From: CAIYTF01 sp963664845
GTDB taxonomy: Bacteria; Bacteroidota; Ignavibacteria; Ignavibacteriales; Ignavibacteriaceae
Assembly: GCA_963664845.1 (NCBI GenBank)
Contig: OY761615.1
Location: 682,001-746,000, forward strand
Direction of reading: 5' to 3'
Length of the DNA stretch: 64,000 nucleotides
The notes below the pieces were generated by a model. It ran no database searches. It was given only the letters and a program-made list of their open reading frames with translations, and had not been told where the DNA came from. Positions 54,485 through 63,807 of the stretch are shown here, in pieces (position 1 is the stretch's first letter; every line of letters starts with the position of its first letter). A program made the position numbers and the translations under genes.

Positions 54485-55312
54485 TTATTTTTCTTCCGGT
54501 GGAAGGAATGCAACTATGCGGCACATTGCTGATTCCATTTCAATTCCCCGCAACGGGAAACAACCAACCCAAACACGTTTGTTGCTGAGTTTATTGATCT
54601 CACCGCCGAGGTTTTCAGCATGTACCAATTGTTTTGGGAACAATTTAATATGCATAACCTGATAATATTCTTCCTGTGGGAAGTATTCGTCCCAAGATCC
54701 GACATTGTACTTTTCCATGAGTTTCTTTTCTGCTTCAAGGAAACGTGCCGGATGCCATTGGCGAATGATGGTGTTCATGGGGTGATCTGCGCTCCCGCAA
54801 TCAACACCGATCCATTTAATTTTCATTTCGAGTGCCCATTTGTGGAAATCGGGACCCGGGCCGGGATGTTTAACAAAATAACGCACTTCATCAGATTCTT
54901 CCTGATCCCATGCATAGCGGTTATATCCGGTGTTGATGATCAGAATGTCGCCTTTTTTAATTTCGGCTTTACTCATAAGCATTTCAGGTGAATAAAGATC
55001 GTAATCGCCGACCTGATCGGAAATATCGACAACAACTCCCTGTCCAATCCATTCATTCATAGGCACTTGCCCAATTGAACGGCCAGAGGCCTTGAAATGG
55101 ATCTCGCCATCCATGTGTGTTCCAACGTGGTTGCTGGTGGTAATGATCTGGCCATTGGCTCCCTGACCCATATGTGCACCGGCAATACGTTTGAAATACT
55201 GAATTCCCAAAGGCATATAGCTTGGCCAGGGCGGTGTGTGTATACTTAAACGTTGTGTCAAATCAAACACCTGGACATCATCCATAAAACTGAGAAAATC
55301 ATCTATTTTCAT
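54485..55312 (-). CDS. cyclase-family metal-dependent hydrolase (kynurenine formamidase/isatin hydrolase type)
   Basis: 275 residues. The family motif H-x-G-T-H-x-D is visible in SNHVGTHMDGEIHF (about residue 78), with GQGVVVDISDQVGDYD and DILIINTGYNRY around it. Members hydrolyse amide bonds in ring compounds or formamides (N-formylkynurenine, isatin, and cyclic imides). In this operon it may open a ring after hydroxylation. AAGGAACAGTAAA leads the ATG at 55312. It is two bases from the next gene, so coupled. Confidence 0.85.
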   Translation of the reverse strand: MKIDDFLSFMDDVQVFDLTQRLSIHTPPWPSYMPLGIQYFKRIAGAHMGQGANGQIITTSNHVGTHMDGEIHFKASGRSIGQVPMNEWIGQGVVVDISDQVGDYDLYSPEMLMSKAEIKKGDILIINTGYNRYAWDQEESDEVRYFVKHPGPGPDFHKWALEMKIKWIGVDCGSADHPMNTIIRQWHPARFLEAEKKLMEKYNVGSWDEYFPQEEYYQVMHIKLFPKQLVHAENLGGEINKLSNKRVWVGCFPLRGIEMESAMCRIVAFLPPEEK

Positions 55313-55313
55313 T

Positions 55314-56723
55314 TTACTGTTCCTTTGTAGTGGTAAGTTGTTTTGCAAATTCTGTTACTGCGCTGATGAAGGGGTCAGCCGGTGCGCTGAGAACGCCTGC
55401 ACCAATTTGTCCGATACCCGCATTTTTATGAGCAACGCCGGTATCAATAAACGGCATAATATTTTTTTCAACTGCTTTAATTGCATCTATTCCGGTTGGT
55501 GTGCCACGGAAATTCAGGTAAGGAATTTTATACACATTGTTTTCCGCGGCGGTTATTTCATACATCTTCAGCGTGTAATTAACGGCATCAGATGCATTTC
55601 CGCCCACAAATTGCACAATGGCCGGCGAAGCGGCAATGGCAAAGCCACCCAGGCTGTTTGTTTCCGTGATGGAACTGTCGCCAATATCCGGATTCGCATC
55701 ATCTTTCGAATAGCCTTTGAAATAGAGGGCTTCCGGCACCAGTGAAATACCGGTGAACCATTTGTCGCCGGTCCCTGAAAGCTGAACGCCAAACTCCGTT
55801 CCGTTTCTGGACATAACGACGCAAATGCTGCTGTTGGGAATATTCCGGGCAGCGTCCAATGACACTTTGGAAACGCCCATTGAGAGATTCAAAAAGAAGT
55901 GGTCGTTGCTGTTGATGAAATCGAGCACTTTAATTGCTGTTTCGGTATCGTTGGCAGCAACAATTGAAGGTGCAAGTGCACGGTAAAGCAAAGAAGTGGC
56001 AGCACGGTTCCTGTTATGTGCTTCGTCGCCCATGTGCAGTGCCTGTGCAATAATGTTCTTCAAATCAATTTTCCCGCTGGCCTCAATTGCTTTCTTTAAT
56101 GCCGGATACAAAACGTCAGCCATCCAATGGAGTTTGGCAATCACGGTGGCATCATATGCTCCAAAACGCAGCACTTTTCCCAGTCCTTCGTTCATGGTAC
56201 AATATGCCTTGTTACCATATTCATCATTTTCAAGAATAAACACCGGCATGGAGGGAGAAATAATTCCGGCCATTGGCCCAACTGAAGCGTGTTCATGGCA
56301 GGGGGCGTATTTTATTTTTCCTGAGGCTGCCAGTTTTTCAGCTTCTGCTTCGTTTTTTGCAAGTCCTTCATAAAGCAATGCGCCCATTACTGCACCGCGC
56401 ATGGGACCGCACATCTTTTCCCAGGTTACAGGAGGTCCGGCATGCAAAAGCAAGTTCTTCTGCATTCCCGGAATTACGTCGATTGCTATTCCCATCCCGG
56501 AAAGGAGTGGTCTGCTGCTTAATATTTTATCCACTGCAACTTTGTTCGCAGCGGCAATTTCTTCTTTGTGGCTGTTGAGTATATCAAGGATATCCGGATC
56601 GTTAATGAGTGACGGCTTCCAATCAACCTGAATTGAAGGCACATGTTCTTTGTCCAATGTCTCCTTAAAGGACTTCAGCCCAATATTGATAACTTTAAGT
56701 TTATTTTCAAAAAGAGTATTCAT
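55314..56723 (-). CDS. DUF1116 protein, AllG/YlbE-like carbamoyltransferase subunit
   Basis: 469 residues. DUF1116 is recognised by APCHEHASVGPMAGIISPSM, GPPVTWEKMCGPMRGAVMGA and the C-terminal NFRGTPTGIDAIKAVE. In E. coli the homologue YlbE (AllG), with FdrA (AllF) and YlbF (AllH), forms the oxamate carbamoyltransferase of anaerobic allantoin breakdown. All three homologues stand together here. It lies 2 bases after FdrA and 1-2 before the cyclase gene. A carbamate kinase, which would use the carbamoyl phosphate, is absent in this window. Confidence 0.88.
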   Translation of the reverse strand: MNTLFENKLKVINIGLKSFKETLDKEHVPSIQVDWKPSLINDPDILDILNSHKEEIAAANKVAVDKILSSRPLLSGMGIAIDVIPGMQKNLLLHAGPPVTWEKMCGPMRGAVMGALLYEGLAKNEAEAEKLAASGKIKYAPCHEHASVGPMAGIISPSMPVFILENDEYGNKAYCTMNEGLGKVLRFGAYDATVIAKLHWMADVLYPALKKAIEASGKIDLKNIIAQALHMGDEAHNRNRAATSLLYRALAPSIVAANDTETAIKVLDFINSNDHFFLNLSMGVSKVSLDAARNIPNSSICVVMSRNGTEFGVQLSGTGDKWFTGISLVPEALYFKGYSKDDANPDIGDSSITETNSLGGFAIAASPAIVQFVGGNASDAVNYTLKMYEITAAENNVYKIPYLNFRGTPTGIDAIKAVEKNIMPFIDTGVAHKNAGIGQIGAGVLSAPADPFISAVTEFAKQLTTTKEQ

Positions 56724-56725
56724 AC

Positions 56726-58294
56726 TTATCTGCTCAAACTTTCGATTATATATTTAGCGAACTTGCTTGCCGCTGCATTTGATTCAAGAACAATAACTCC
56801 CTGACCGGCAAGGGCATCCGCCACTGTTTTTCTGTTTTGCGGGTCAAGCTCTGTGCCGGTAACGGAACAGACAATTGGCAGGCAGCGATTATCTTTTGCA
56901 ACAATTTCCCTGACCTTTGCAAGTACCGGATTCAGATCGGCAAGCGGTTCCATGTTGGAGCCGTAACCGAGCACGATATCCAATAAAATCACTGCCGTAG
57001 TGGGATCAGCAGCTTCTTCAAGTATCCGTTTGTTCCTGGTGGAATAGTCTATCATCGGATGTGGTTTTCCAACTGTATATTCGTCATCGCCCAAATCGAT
57101 GATGGTGTGCTTTTCGCTTTTCCAGGAATCTTTGATCTTGCTTACTTTTCCGACGGGGGTGTTTGAGAAAACTTCAAAGCCTTCCGACTGGAAAAACATT
57201 TGTGTTTCATCGCAGAAGGTTCCGCCGCTGAACAATGCCCGGACATATTTTTGTGCTTTGTTGAGTTTTAAAGCTTCCTGCTGAGCTGCTGTCTTAAGTT
57301 CAGCTTCTCTTACTTTCAGTTTTGCATACACAGAATCAAAATTTCTTTTTTCGGAACAGGCAACGGCAAGCATTGCACCTTCTTCGAGCGTTTTTGCTGC
57401 AGTTATCCTGCTCTGTTCCAGCAATCCCAGTGATGCATTGAGGAATACACCAATAACCGGTTTCTGTATTTTTGAAACCAGCTCCATGATCTTCATTATC
57501 ACTTCATCCGCAGGTGGTTTTGACACAAGGAGAATTACTTCAGTTTCAGGATCATCTGCAAGCGCCTTGATGCCTTCCAGAAACATGATGCCGCCAACTT
57601 CTTTTTTAACGTCGCGTCCACCGGTGCCAATTGCCTGCGATATACCGGAATTCATATTGGAGATGAGCGTGCTCACTTCCTGCAACCCGGTTCCGGATGC
57701 TGCCACAATTCCGATATTTCCGCGCCTTACCACATTTGCAAAAGCAAGCGGAACGCCATTGATGATAGCCGTCCCACAATCGGGACCCATAACAAACAAG
57801 CCCTTTTCCCGGGCAAATTTCTTCAGTTCAATTTCTTTTTCAATGGATACGTTATCAGAAAACAGCATGACGTGCAACCCGCTGCGCAGAGCCTTCATGG
57901 CTTCATTTCCGGCATAACGTCCGGCTACGGATATCATCACCAGGTTTGCATCGGGCATATGAGAAATCGCCATGTCAATGCTTGATGGCTGCAAAGCGTT
58001 GGATCCACCTTCGGGTGAGTCTTTTTTCTTTAGCAGTGTGTCTATGCTTTGCATTATGGTTTTTGAAATTTCTGCAGATGGACATTTGAAGGATATCAAT
58101 AAGTCCATATCATCGGCTGTTTGCAATTCATCGGTCATCAGACCGGATTTTTGCAGAAGTGTTTTATTCTCGTTTGTCCCCATCACAACGGATGAATCCG
58201 TCACATTTTCAAGTTCACTGATCTTTTTCGCCAGAAGCATGAGCGAAACTGAATCAAAAAACTCTCTTTTCTTTAGAATTCCGGTCACAATCAT
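56726..58294 (-). CDS. fdrA: FdrA/AllF protein, succinyl-CoA-synthetase-like
   Basis: 522 residues. The CoA-binding Rossmann and ligase domains are present: MISVAGRYAGNEAMKALRSG, VMGPDCGTAIINGVPLAFAN, ASGTGLQEVSTLISNMNSGI and TGGRDVKKEVGGIMF. The phosphohistidine of succinyl-CoA synthetase is replaced (ALFSGGTFCDET), as in other FdrA proteins. It is part of the carbamoyltransferase complex in E. coli; an acyl-CoA role is a second possibility given the thiolase-type gene nearby. It overlaps DUF2877 by 4 bases. Confidence 0.9.
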   Translation of the reverse strand: MIVTGILKKREFFDSVSLMLLAKKISELENVTDSSVVMGTNENKTLLQKSGLMTDELQTADDMDLLISFKCPSAEISKTIMQSIDTLLKKKDSPEGGSNALQPSSIDMAISHMPDANLVMISVAGRYAGNEAMKALRSGLHVMLFSDNVSIEKEIELKKFAREKGLFVMGPDCGTAIINGVPLAFANVVRRGNIGIVAASGTGLQEVSTLISNMNSGISQAIGTGGRDVKKEVGGIMFLEGIKALADDPETEVILLVSKPPADEVIMKIMELVSKIQKPVIGVFLNASLGLLEQSRITAAKTLEEGAMLAVACSEKRNFDSVYAKLKVREAELKTAAQQEALKLNKAQKYVRALFSGGTFCDETQMFFQSEGFEVFSNTPVGKVSKIKDSWKSEKHTIIDLGDDEYTVGKPHPMIDYSTRNKRILEEAADPTTAVILLDIVLGYGSNMEPLADLNPVLAKVREIVAKDNRCLPIVCSVTGTELDPQNRKTVADALAGQGVIVLESNAAASKFAKYIIESLSR

Positions 58295-59115
58295 TTTAGA
58301 TACCTTTTTAATCCGGACAAAAATCCAACACTTTCATCAGCCCCGGAGGTTTCACCGTGGGCCAGCAAAGCACCGGTAGTTTCAGCAATTTCGTTTTGTC
58401 CTGAGTGTATAAGTGAAAGAATAACATTCCTGAATTTCTCGAACAAAAAACCATTTTTTGCGGCTCCAAGAAACACATTGGTGAACAGGTTAGTGCCAAG
58501 CGCCGCTTCATATACTCCGGTTTTCACTGCTTCGTTATCTGCAATATTTTGCGTTTGCAGAAAATCCAAGGCAATCAAAAAGCCGCAATTAAAATCATCC
58601 CCGCTGGGTGTCAGCCCAAATCCCAGTCCTTTTATCATCCCCGCCCCTGTTACCAGATCGCCTGCTTCAAAAGCACTTGCTGCTGATTCAAACGTATCCA
58701 CGAATCCCTTTTCAAACGAAGAAGTGAAAAATTTTCTTCTTGATCTATCCAGCAAAAAAGCCAAACTCTTTGCCGATGCATTTTTTATTAAAATGTTTTC
58801 AAAAGACTCCAGATTCCGCAAGAACCTGGTTTTATCAAATTCCTGTTTTGCCAATATTGATGTATACTGCTTTTCCGGAATTAAAGCGAACTGCTCGCCG
58901 GATATTGTACAGTGTCCGTCTTTCACTTCAAGTGACTGCCAGGCCAGAGACATTTCGCCGTCAACAACAATGTTGAAGGGACCTCCTCCAATAGAGTTGT
59001 TGACGACGAATATGAAAGAACTTCCAGAAATAAAGTTTGTGACTTTACTAAACCGGGAATGTACCGCGTACGTCCCTTGCTCCAGTTTATCACCAAAGCT
59101 TAGCAGTGTCATCAA
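58291..59115 (-). CDS. DUF2877 protein, AllH/YlbF-like
   Basis: 274 residues. The conserved GLGFGLTPSGDDFNCGFLIA marks DUF2877. It is the third subunit of the oxamate carbamoyltransferase-type complex. It overlaps both fdrA and the DUF35 gene by 4 bases (ATGA), so all are translated together. Confidence 0.87.
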   Translation of the reverse strand: MMTLLSFGDKLEQGTYAVHSRFSKVTNFISGSSFIFVVNNSIGGGPFNIVVDGEMSLAWQSLEVKDGHCTISGEQFALIPEKQYTSILAKQEFDKTRFLRNLESFENILIKNASAKSLAFLLDRSRRKFFTSSFEKGFVDTFESAASAFEAGDLVTGAGMIKGLGFGLTPSGDDFNCGFLIALDFLQTQNIADNEAVKTGVYEAALGTNLFTNVFLGAAKNGFLFEKFRNVILSLIHSGQNEIAETTGALLAHGETSGADESVGFLSGLKRYLK

Positions 59116-59459
59116 TCTTTATAAAAGATCATTCCAAGATGTTTTTTATACAGATCCTGACGAACCACTTCGATCTTACCGACCACTTTCATCCCGATCT
59201 TTGGATTCTTAATACGGATCTGTCCGGTAATCCGAAGGCCGCCTTCAAGTTCAACAATGCCCAAACCGAGTGTTACGACTTCATAATCCGAAGGAAGCGT
59301 ATAGAGCGTGGTAAAAGTCAGCAATTTGCCTTTTTTTGCCATGGGTACAATATCGAACTCATTATGATCGTTTTCACCGCATTTTTTGCAGCGGGTTTTA
59401 TAAGGATAGTGAAGTTCGCCACATTTTTGACATTTATATGCATATATATTGAGTTCCAT
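59112..59459 (-). CDS. DUF35 zinc-ribbon/OB-fold protein, partner of the thiolase-like protein
   Basis: 115 residues. A zinc ribbon (CQKCGELHYPYKTRCKKCGE) precedes an OB fold (TFTTLYTLPSDYEVVTLGLG). DUF35 proteins bind acyl-CoA and team up with thiolase-fold enzymes, for example in archaeal acetoacetyl-CoA thiolase/HMG-CoA synthase complexes and with Ltp2 in steroid side-chain aldol cleavage. The ATG at 59459 lies behind AAGGAGAAATAG inside the end of the thiolase gene. Confidence 0.88.
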   Translation of the reverse strand: MELNIYAYKCQKCGELHYPYKTRCKKCGENDHNEFDIVPMAKKGKLLTFTTLYTLPSDYEVVTLGLGIVELEGGLRITGQIRIKNPKIGMKVVGKIEVVRQDLYKKHLGMIFYKD

Positions 59460-59460
59460 A

Positions 59461-60636
59461 CTATTTCTCCTTAATGAAAGTGAGACAGACAACGTTATTA
59501 CCGAAGCCGCCGAAATTGCAGGTGAAGCCGATTTTGGCATCTTTAACCTGACGTTTTCCAGCTTCTCCGCGTAACTGAAGAACTATTTCATGGGCCTGGC
59601 CCACACCGGTTGCGCCAACCGGATGTCCTTTGGCTTTCAATCCGCCGGAAGGATTAATGGGAATCTTCCCACCAATCTTTGTTTCGCCGCGTTCGAGAGC
59701 AAGGTGTCCTTCTCCTTTTTTAAAGAATCCGACTTCTTCACTTTCTGCAATTTCCAGAATGGTGAATGCATCGTGAAGTTCGGCAACACTAACATCGGAT
59801 GGCTTTACGTTTGCCATAGCAAAAGACTGCCGTGCTGCCTCTCTCACTGCAAGAAGATCGGTAGGATCTTTTCTTTCGTGAACGCACAACGTGTCTGTTG
59901 CCTGTCCAATACCGGCCAGGCGGATCATTGGTTTTTTAATTTTTTTCATCACTTCGGCACTTGCAAGTATCAAGCATGCACCACCATCGGACACGGGGCA
60001 CACATCATAGAACCGGAGTGGATCAGCGATGAATGGGTTGTTTGTTGAAGCTTCGGGAGAATCAAGAATTCCTTCAAGGGTGATGTCTTCATGCAGATGT
60101 GCAAAGAAGTTATTCATTGCATTACCGTGATTCTTTACAGCGACCATTGCCAAATGACGGGCGGTAACGCCGTATTTTTCCATATATAATCTGGTGAACA
60201 TACCTGCTAACGAAGGAAGAGTAACTCCATAAATATACTCTGCCAACGGATGGGTAAGGGTTGCAACAAAGTCAGTTGCTTCCAACGGATTGACTTCGCG
60301 CATGCGTTCTGCACCAATAACCATAACAACATCGTGCATTCCGGAGGCAATGGCCATATAACCCTGTTTCAAGGCTGAGGCACCTGATGCCGGGCCATTT
60401 TCAATTGTTTCAGCACCAGCCGGGCAGAGGCTCAAATGATCAACAACCGCACTTGCAAGTCCGGTTTGTCCGTTCACTCTTCCGCCGCCCATATTGGCAA
60501 CATATAAGTGATCAACTTTTTTGATACCGGAGTCGATCATTGCTTTTAATCCGGGATAAGCTGCAATTTCAGCCAGAGGATATTCCAGTCTAGAGAAACT
60601 GGTGATCCCCAAACCTGCTACATATACTTCTCTCAT
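59461..60636 (-). CDS. thiolase-fold protein lacking the nucleophilic Cys (Ltp2-like aldolase candidate)
   Basis: 391 residues. Thiolase features: DPLRFYDVCPVSDGGACLIL, ELHDAFTILEIAESEEVGFF and NPSGGLKAKGHPVGATGVGQ with the active His, and CNFGGFGNN at the end. The usual 'E-N-x-C-A-S-G' nucleophile loop reads ENGPASGASAL here, so the Cys is replaced by Pro. Such Cys-less proteins paired with DUF35 include Ltp2, which is a retro-aldolase rather than a thiolase. The gene is directly between the DUF35 and GNAT-like genes. Confidence 0.8.
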   Translation of the reverse strand: MREVYVAGLGITSFSRLEYPLAEIAAYPGLKAMIDSGIKKVDHLYVANMGGGRVNGQTGLASAVVDHLSLCPAGAETIENGPASGASALKQGYMAIASGMHDVVMVIGAERMREVNPLEATDFVATLTHPLAEYIYGVTLPSLAGMFTRLYMEKYGVTARHLAMVAVKNHGNAMNNFFAHLHEDITLEGILDSPEASTNNPFIADPLRFYDVCPVSDGGACLILASAEVMKKIKKPMIRLAGIGQATDTLCVHERKDPTDLLAVREAARQSFAMANVKPSDVSVAELHDAFTILEIAESEEVGFFKKGEGHLALERGETKIGGKIPINPSGGLKAKGHPVGATGVGQAHEIVLQLRGEAGKRQVKDAKIGFTCNFGGFGNNVVCLTFIKEK

Positions 60637-60637
60637 A

Positions 60638-61384
60638 TTATTTCGCTCCCAACTTTCTTTTCATTTCAATAAGTGAGGTGGCAGTAGAATCGAGCATGGA
60701 ACGGGTTGCTGCCAGCAAATCTTCAGGAGCTTTAGGAGGATCGGACGGTGCAAGAATTCCAGCTTTGGCTTTTGCCAACAAATGTTCAGGAACCGGTCTT
60801 CTTCCCACTACCAGGGAATGACGCGCTTTTTCAAATAATTCTTTGGTTAATGACCAGGAGGGGCATCCACCCAGTTCATGAGGAATATGGAATCTTTTTT
60901 CGAGATTGTATTCGATCATCCATCTTCTGAAGCCGATTCCTGACTCAGCAACGATCAATACTTCTTTTTGATTTAAGATATCCATATGGTATTCCATTTT
61001 CGTTGCGAAGGCATGGGCACCAACGCGAAGTCCGCGACGCAAGGAAAAGGTGTGATAGGACATTCCAACATCGGGGCTCACAACACGCCCATTGACGATT
61101 GCAGAGAGTTCGCCATCAATTTGCGCAACGAGGACGTATTCATCCTGAACGCGATAGGTATAATAAGCCAGAAGCTCTGAATACAGGCGTGCAGCTACTA
61201 TATGATAAAAATCTCTTTCAACATGAATCAAAGGTTCGACGTGCGGTAGGATATCAGGTATTTCTTCTCTTTCAACTTGACGAACAACCATTTCCTGACC
61301 ATTCGCGAGAGTCATATACTTCGCGGGAAATTTTGGGAGCGGAGTGTCCACAGGACGTAGAATTTTTTCCAAATCTACAGACAT
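60638..61384 (-). CDS. GNAT-like protein at the head of the operon
   Basis: 248 residues. A GNAT-type core is suggested by YVLVAQIDGELSAIVNGRVV, SPDVGMSYHTFSLRRGLRVG and the following helix (AFATKMEYHMDI); the C-terminal 70 residues are extra and helical. No known GNAT subfamily is matched, and acyl-CoA binding residues are not clear (RGLRVGAHA may be the P-loop-like turn). GAGGACTTT leads the ATG at 61384. As first gene it probably modifies or activates the substrate or regulates the pathway; its role is unknown. Confidence 0.55.
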   Translation of the reverse strand: MSVDLEKILRPVDTPLPKFPAKYMTLANGQEMVVRQVEREEIPDILPHVEPLIHVERDFYHIVAARLYSELLAYYTYRVQDEYVLVAQIDGELSAIVNGRVVSPDVGMSYHTFSLRRGLRVGAHAFATKMEYHMDILNQKEVLIVAESGIGFRRWMIEYNLEKRFHIPHELGGCPSWSLTKELFEKARHSLVVGRRPVPEHLLAKAKAGILAPSDPPKAPEDLLAATRSMLDSTATSLIEMKRKLGAK

Positions 61385-62132
61385 AAAGTCCTCATATTAT
61401 ATTACTGAAAAAGGTTAACAATTTCTTAATACAAATAATTTTGGATTTATTTTGATATTAAGGTAACATTAAACTTACTACATTTAATTTATTCACTCCA
61501 AATTCCAAACCCCTAAAAATTAACATATCAAATTATTGCAATCATAATAAAATGAGGAACTGCTGAACGTTTTTGTTATTTATTACTGATAACCCACTTC
61601 GATCCCGCGTTAACTTAGCTGTTCACCACACACGACCTTCATATTCTAAAGTTTATTTTATTTTTAATTTTTTGTTTATCCATTGTATGAAAAGTTGTGT
61701 ATACTAATCCCAGACTCACCTTCCTCAACAAGTCAACGACTTCATTCAAACAATCATATTGTTAAAGTGTATATTGGTAAACGCAAGCACGTTGTTTTCG
61801 CCCTTTGTTCATGCAGGCAAAACGCTTGTGTAAAGTAAAAAGATGGCAGCGTCAGTGAAATGCTCTTGGAGCAAATAATCGTGGACAAAGCACATGTGAT
61901 AAACCGGCTATTGATATTTGCTAACGCACTATTATTGTTAGTTTGTAACTATTGGTATTAATAAGAAATCAAAAGTACTGCATTTTCTTCCTCATTAGTT
62001 TTAGTGGAAGTTTGGAAACTTGCTCTCCCAAATTTATATAAGATACTTTCCAACTTTTACAGTCAAGTCAACGGCAATATACTATTTCAGGGAACTTAGC
62101 CAGGGCCAACGATATCGGATGAATTCCGAATG
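61385..62132. other. intergenic region upstream of the ten-gene operon
   Basis: About 750 AT-rich bases; the operon's control region must be here. A TATAAT-like word at 61396-61401 (minus) is too close to the ATG to be used. No regulatory protein gene is in the gap and no frame I can support. Confidence 0.5.
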
Positions 62133-63539
62133 TTACTTCAACAGCAGTAGTTTCTTTGTTATTGTATACTTTCCGGTTTTTAACTGATAGAAATATACGC
62201 CTGACGGCACATTTGATGCGTTCCATTGTACACTGTGCCCACCAGTCTGAGCCTCACCACTAAACAGCGTTGCAACATTTTGCCCCAGCTGATTATAAAC
62301 AGTTAACTCTACTTTACAAGGTTCCTGCAAGGTATAAATAATAGTCGTTGCCGGATTAAACGGATTCGGATAATTTTGTGAAAGTGTGTATGCAGTTTTT
62401 TGCGTGCCAGTTTCATTAACGTCAGTGAGGCAAATGTATTGTAAATCAACTCTATTGCCGTAAAACGTCAGATGTGAGTTCTTACGGTTATAGGACATAT
62501 CCATAGCGCCGAGAGTCGGTTTCCATGCATCATCCCAAACATCACACTGCCCATTGGTAGCATTTCCCATATCATCATACCTGTATACACTTCGGTATAT
62601 ATTTCTCCAGGAAGCAGTCGATCCATATTGCAGAATATCACTGAGTAAATTTCCCTGACTGTCATAGGTGCAAGTATCTCTGGTGGTGTACGACCACCCG
62701 CCGGTATGCCATCCACCGTAGTCAATAACAATCAGATTCCCGCGAGCATCATAGGTATAATTCGCAATTTCAAAATTTACCCAGGCATCAGGCCAGAATT
62801 GCTCTGTTATATACGTGAATAAATTCCCGTTGGTATCATAGATAGATGTATACCGGAGACTGGATCCCCACACAGTATGATCCCAGAAATCTCTTACCAG
62901 AGTAATGCATCTGCCATTACCATCAAATATTGACGAGTCCCTATAATCATTTTGCCAATGATCACCATTATAAAATTCTTTTAGAAAAGTGATATTATTC
63001 CCAGCACTGTCATATGTGTAGGTATATCGCAAATTAGTACCCCATGTGCCATTGAACCGAATATATGAATTATACATCAGACAGTTGTCGTTTGTATCGC
63101 GGGTGAAGACCTCCAGGTAATCATCGTTCCATCTCCATTCGCCCCATATTTGTGTAAGGACGGAATGTTCGTTCCCTTTTGAATCGTAAGATGTGGTTAT
63201 CCATGATTTATTCACCCACTCGCCATCTGAATAATTTTCCAGAAACCTGGTGAGCATTTTGCCTTCAGAATCATAGGAGTAGGTATATCTCGTGGTGTCG
63301 TTTACAATTGCCTGTTGAGGGAGATAAAAAGAGGAGTTAACTCCATTTACTTTTAGTACTTTGTTTTGCTTTTTGTGCAGCAGACTTTTGCCGTTATTGG
63401 GAAATTTCAGAGGAGCGTTATGTGGATTTGTTGAGCTCAGATCATTCAACAACATTCTTTGATGAGCCGTCAAATCCCTGTTTTGTGCGTTAACAAAACA
63501 GCAGACAGACAATACTAATAGAGCAATAATGTATTTCAC
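62133..63539 (-). CDS. secreted YD-like repeat protein with type IX sorting domain
   Basis: About 468 residues. Signal peptide (KYIIALLVLSVCCFVNA), then repeated 'Y-x-Y-D-x-x-G-N' units (TYTYDSAGNNITFL, SIYDTNGNLFTYI, NYTYDARGNLIVI, TCTYDSQGNLLSD), the YD/Rhs-type repeat pattern. The C-terminal 80 residues are the type IX sorting domain (SQNYPNPFNPATTIIYTLQE, then VPSGVYFYQLKTGKYTITKK). It would be exported and attached to the cell surface. The GTG at 63539 with GGAG upstream is preferred to the TTG at 63563. Confidence 0.85.
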   Translation of the reverse strand: MKYIIALLVLSVCCFVNAQNRDLTAHQRMLLNDLSSTNPHNAPLKFPNNGKSLLHKKQNKVLKVNGVNSSFYLPQQAIVNDTTRYTYSYDSEGKMLTRFLENYSDGEWVNKSWITTSYDSKGNEHSVLTQIWGEWRWNDDYLEVFTRDTNDNCLMYNSYIRFNGTWGTNLRYTYTYDSAGNNITFLKEFYNGDHWQNDYRDSSIFDGNGRCITLVRDFWDHTVWGSSLRYTSIYDTNGNLFTYITEQFWPDAWVNFEIANYTYDARGNLIVIDYGGWHTGGWSYTTRDTCTYDSQGNLLSDILQYGSTASWRNIYRSVYRYDDMGNATNGQCDVWDDAWKPTLGAMDMSYNRKNSHLTFYGNRVDLQYICLTDVNETGTQKTAYTLSQNYPNPFNPATTIIYTLQEPCKVELTVYNQLGQNVATLFSGEAQTGGHSVQWNASNVPSGVYFYQLKTGKYTITKKLLLLK

Positions 63540-63807
63540 AAGAACTCCACATAGTAAAAACAAACAACAGTTATTCCATTTCCCTTAATTCCAAGCCTCG
63601 GTTACGAAAGTGATAACCGCTTCCAGAATTCAAACAAATAAATGACGTAGGTATAATAATCTCTTCGCCACAGAAACTTTAATTCTATCAATTCAAATAT
63701 ATTCCAAATAGAGCTGTTTTACAATCAAATGCGGCACTTGAGATAACTGCTAAGTACAGCCCACATTTCCGGATCAAACACATGCTGCTACGTCTTGATT
63801 TTGAACA

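Noticed and set aside
61396..61401. TATAAT box just before the ten-gene operon
   Set aside because: Only 11 bases from the start codon, so transcription from it would leave no room for the ribosome binding site.
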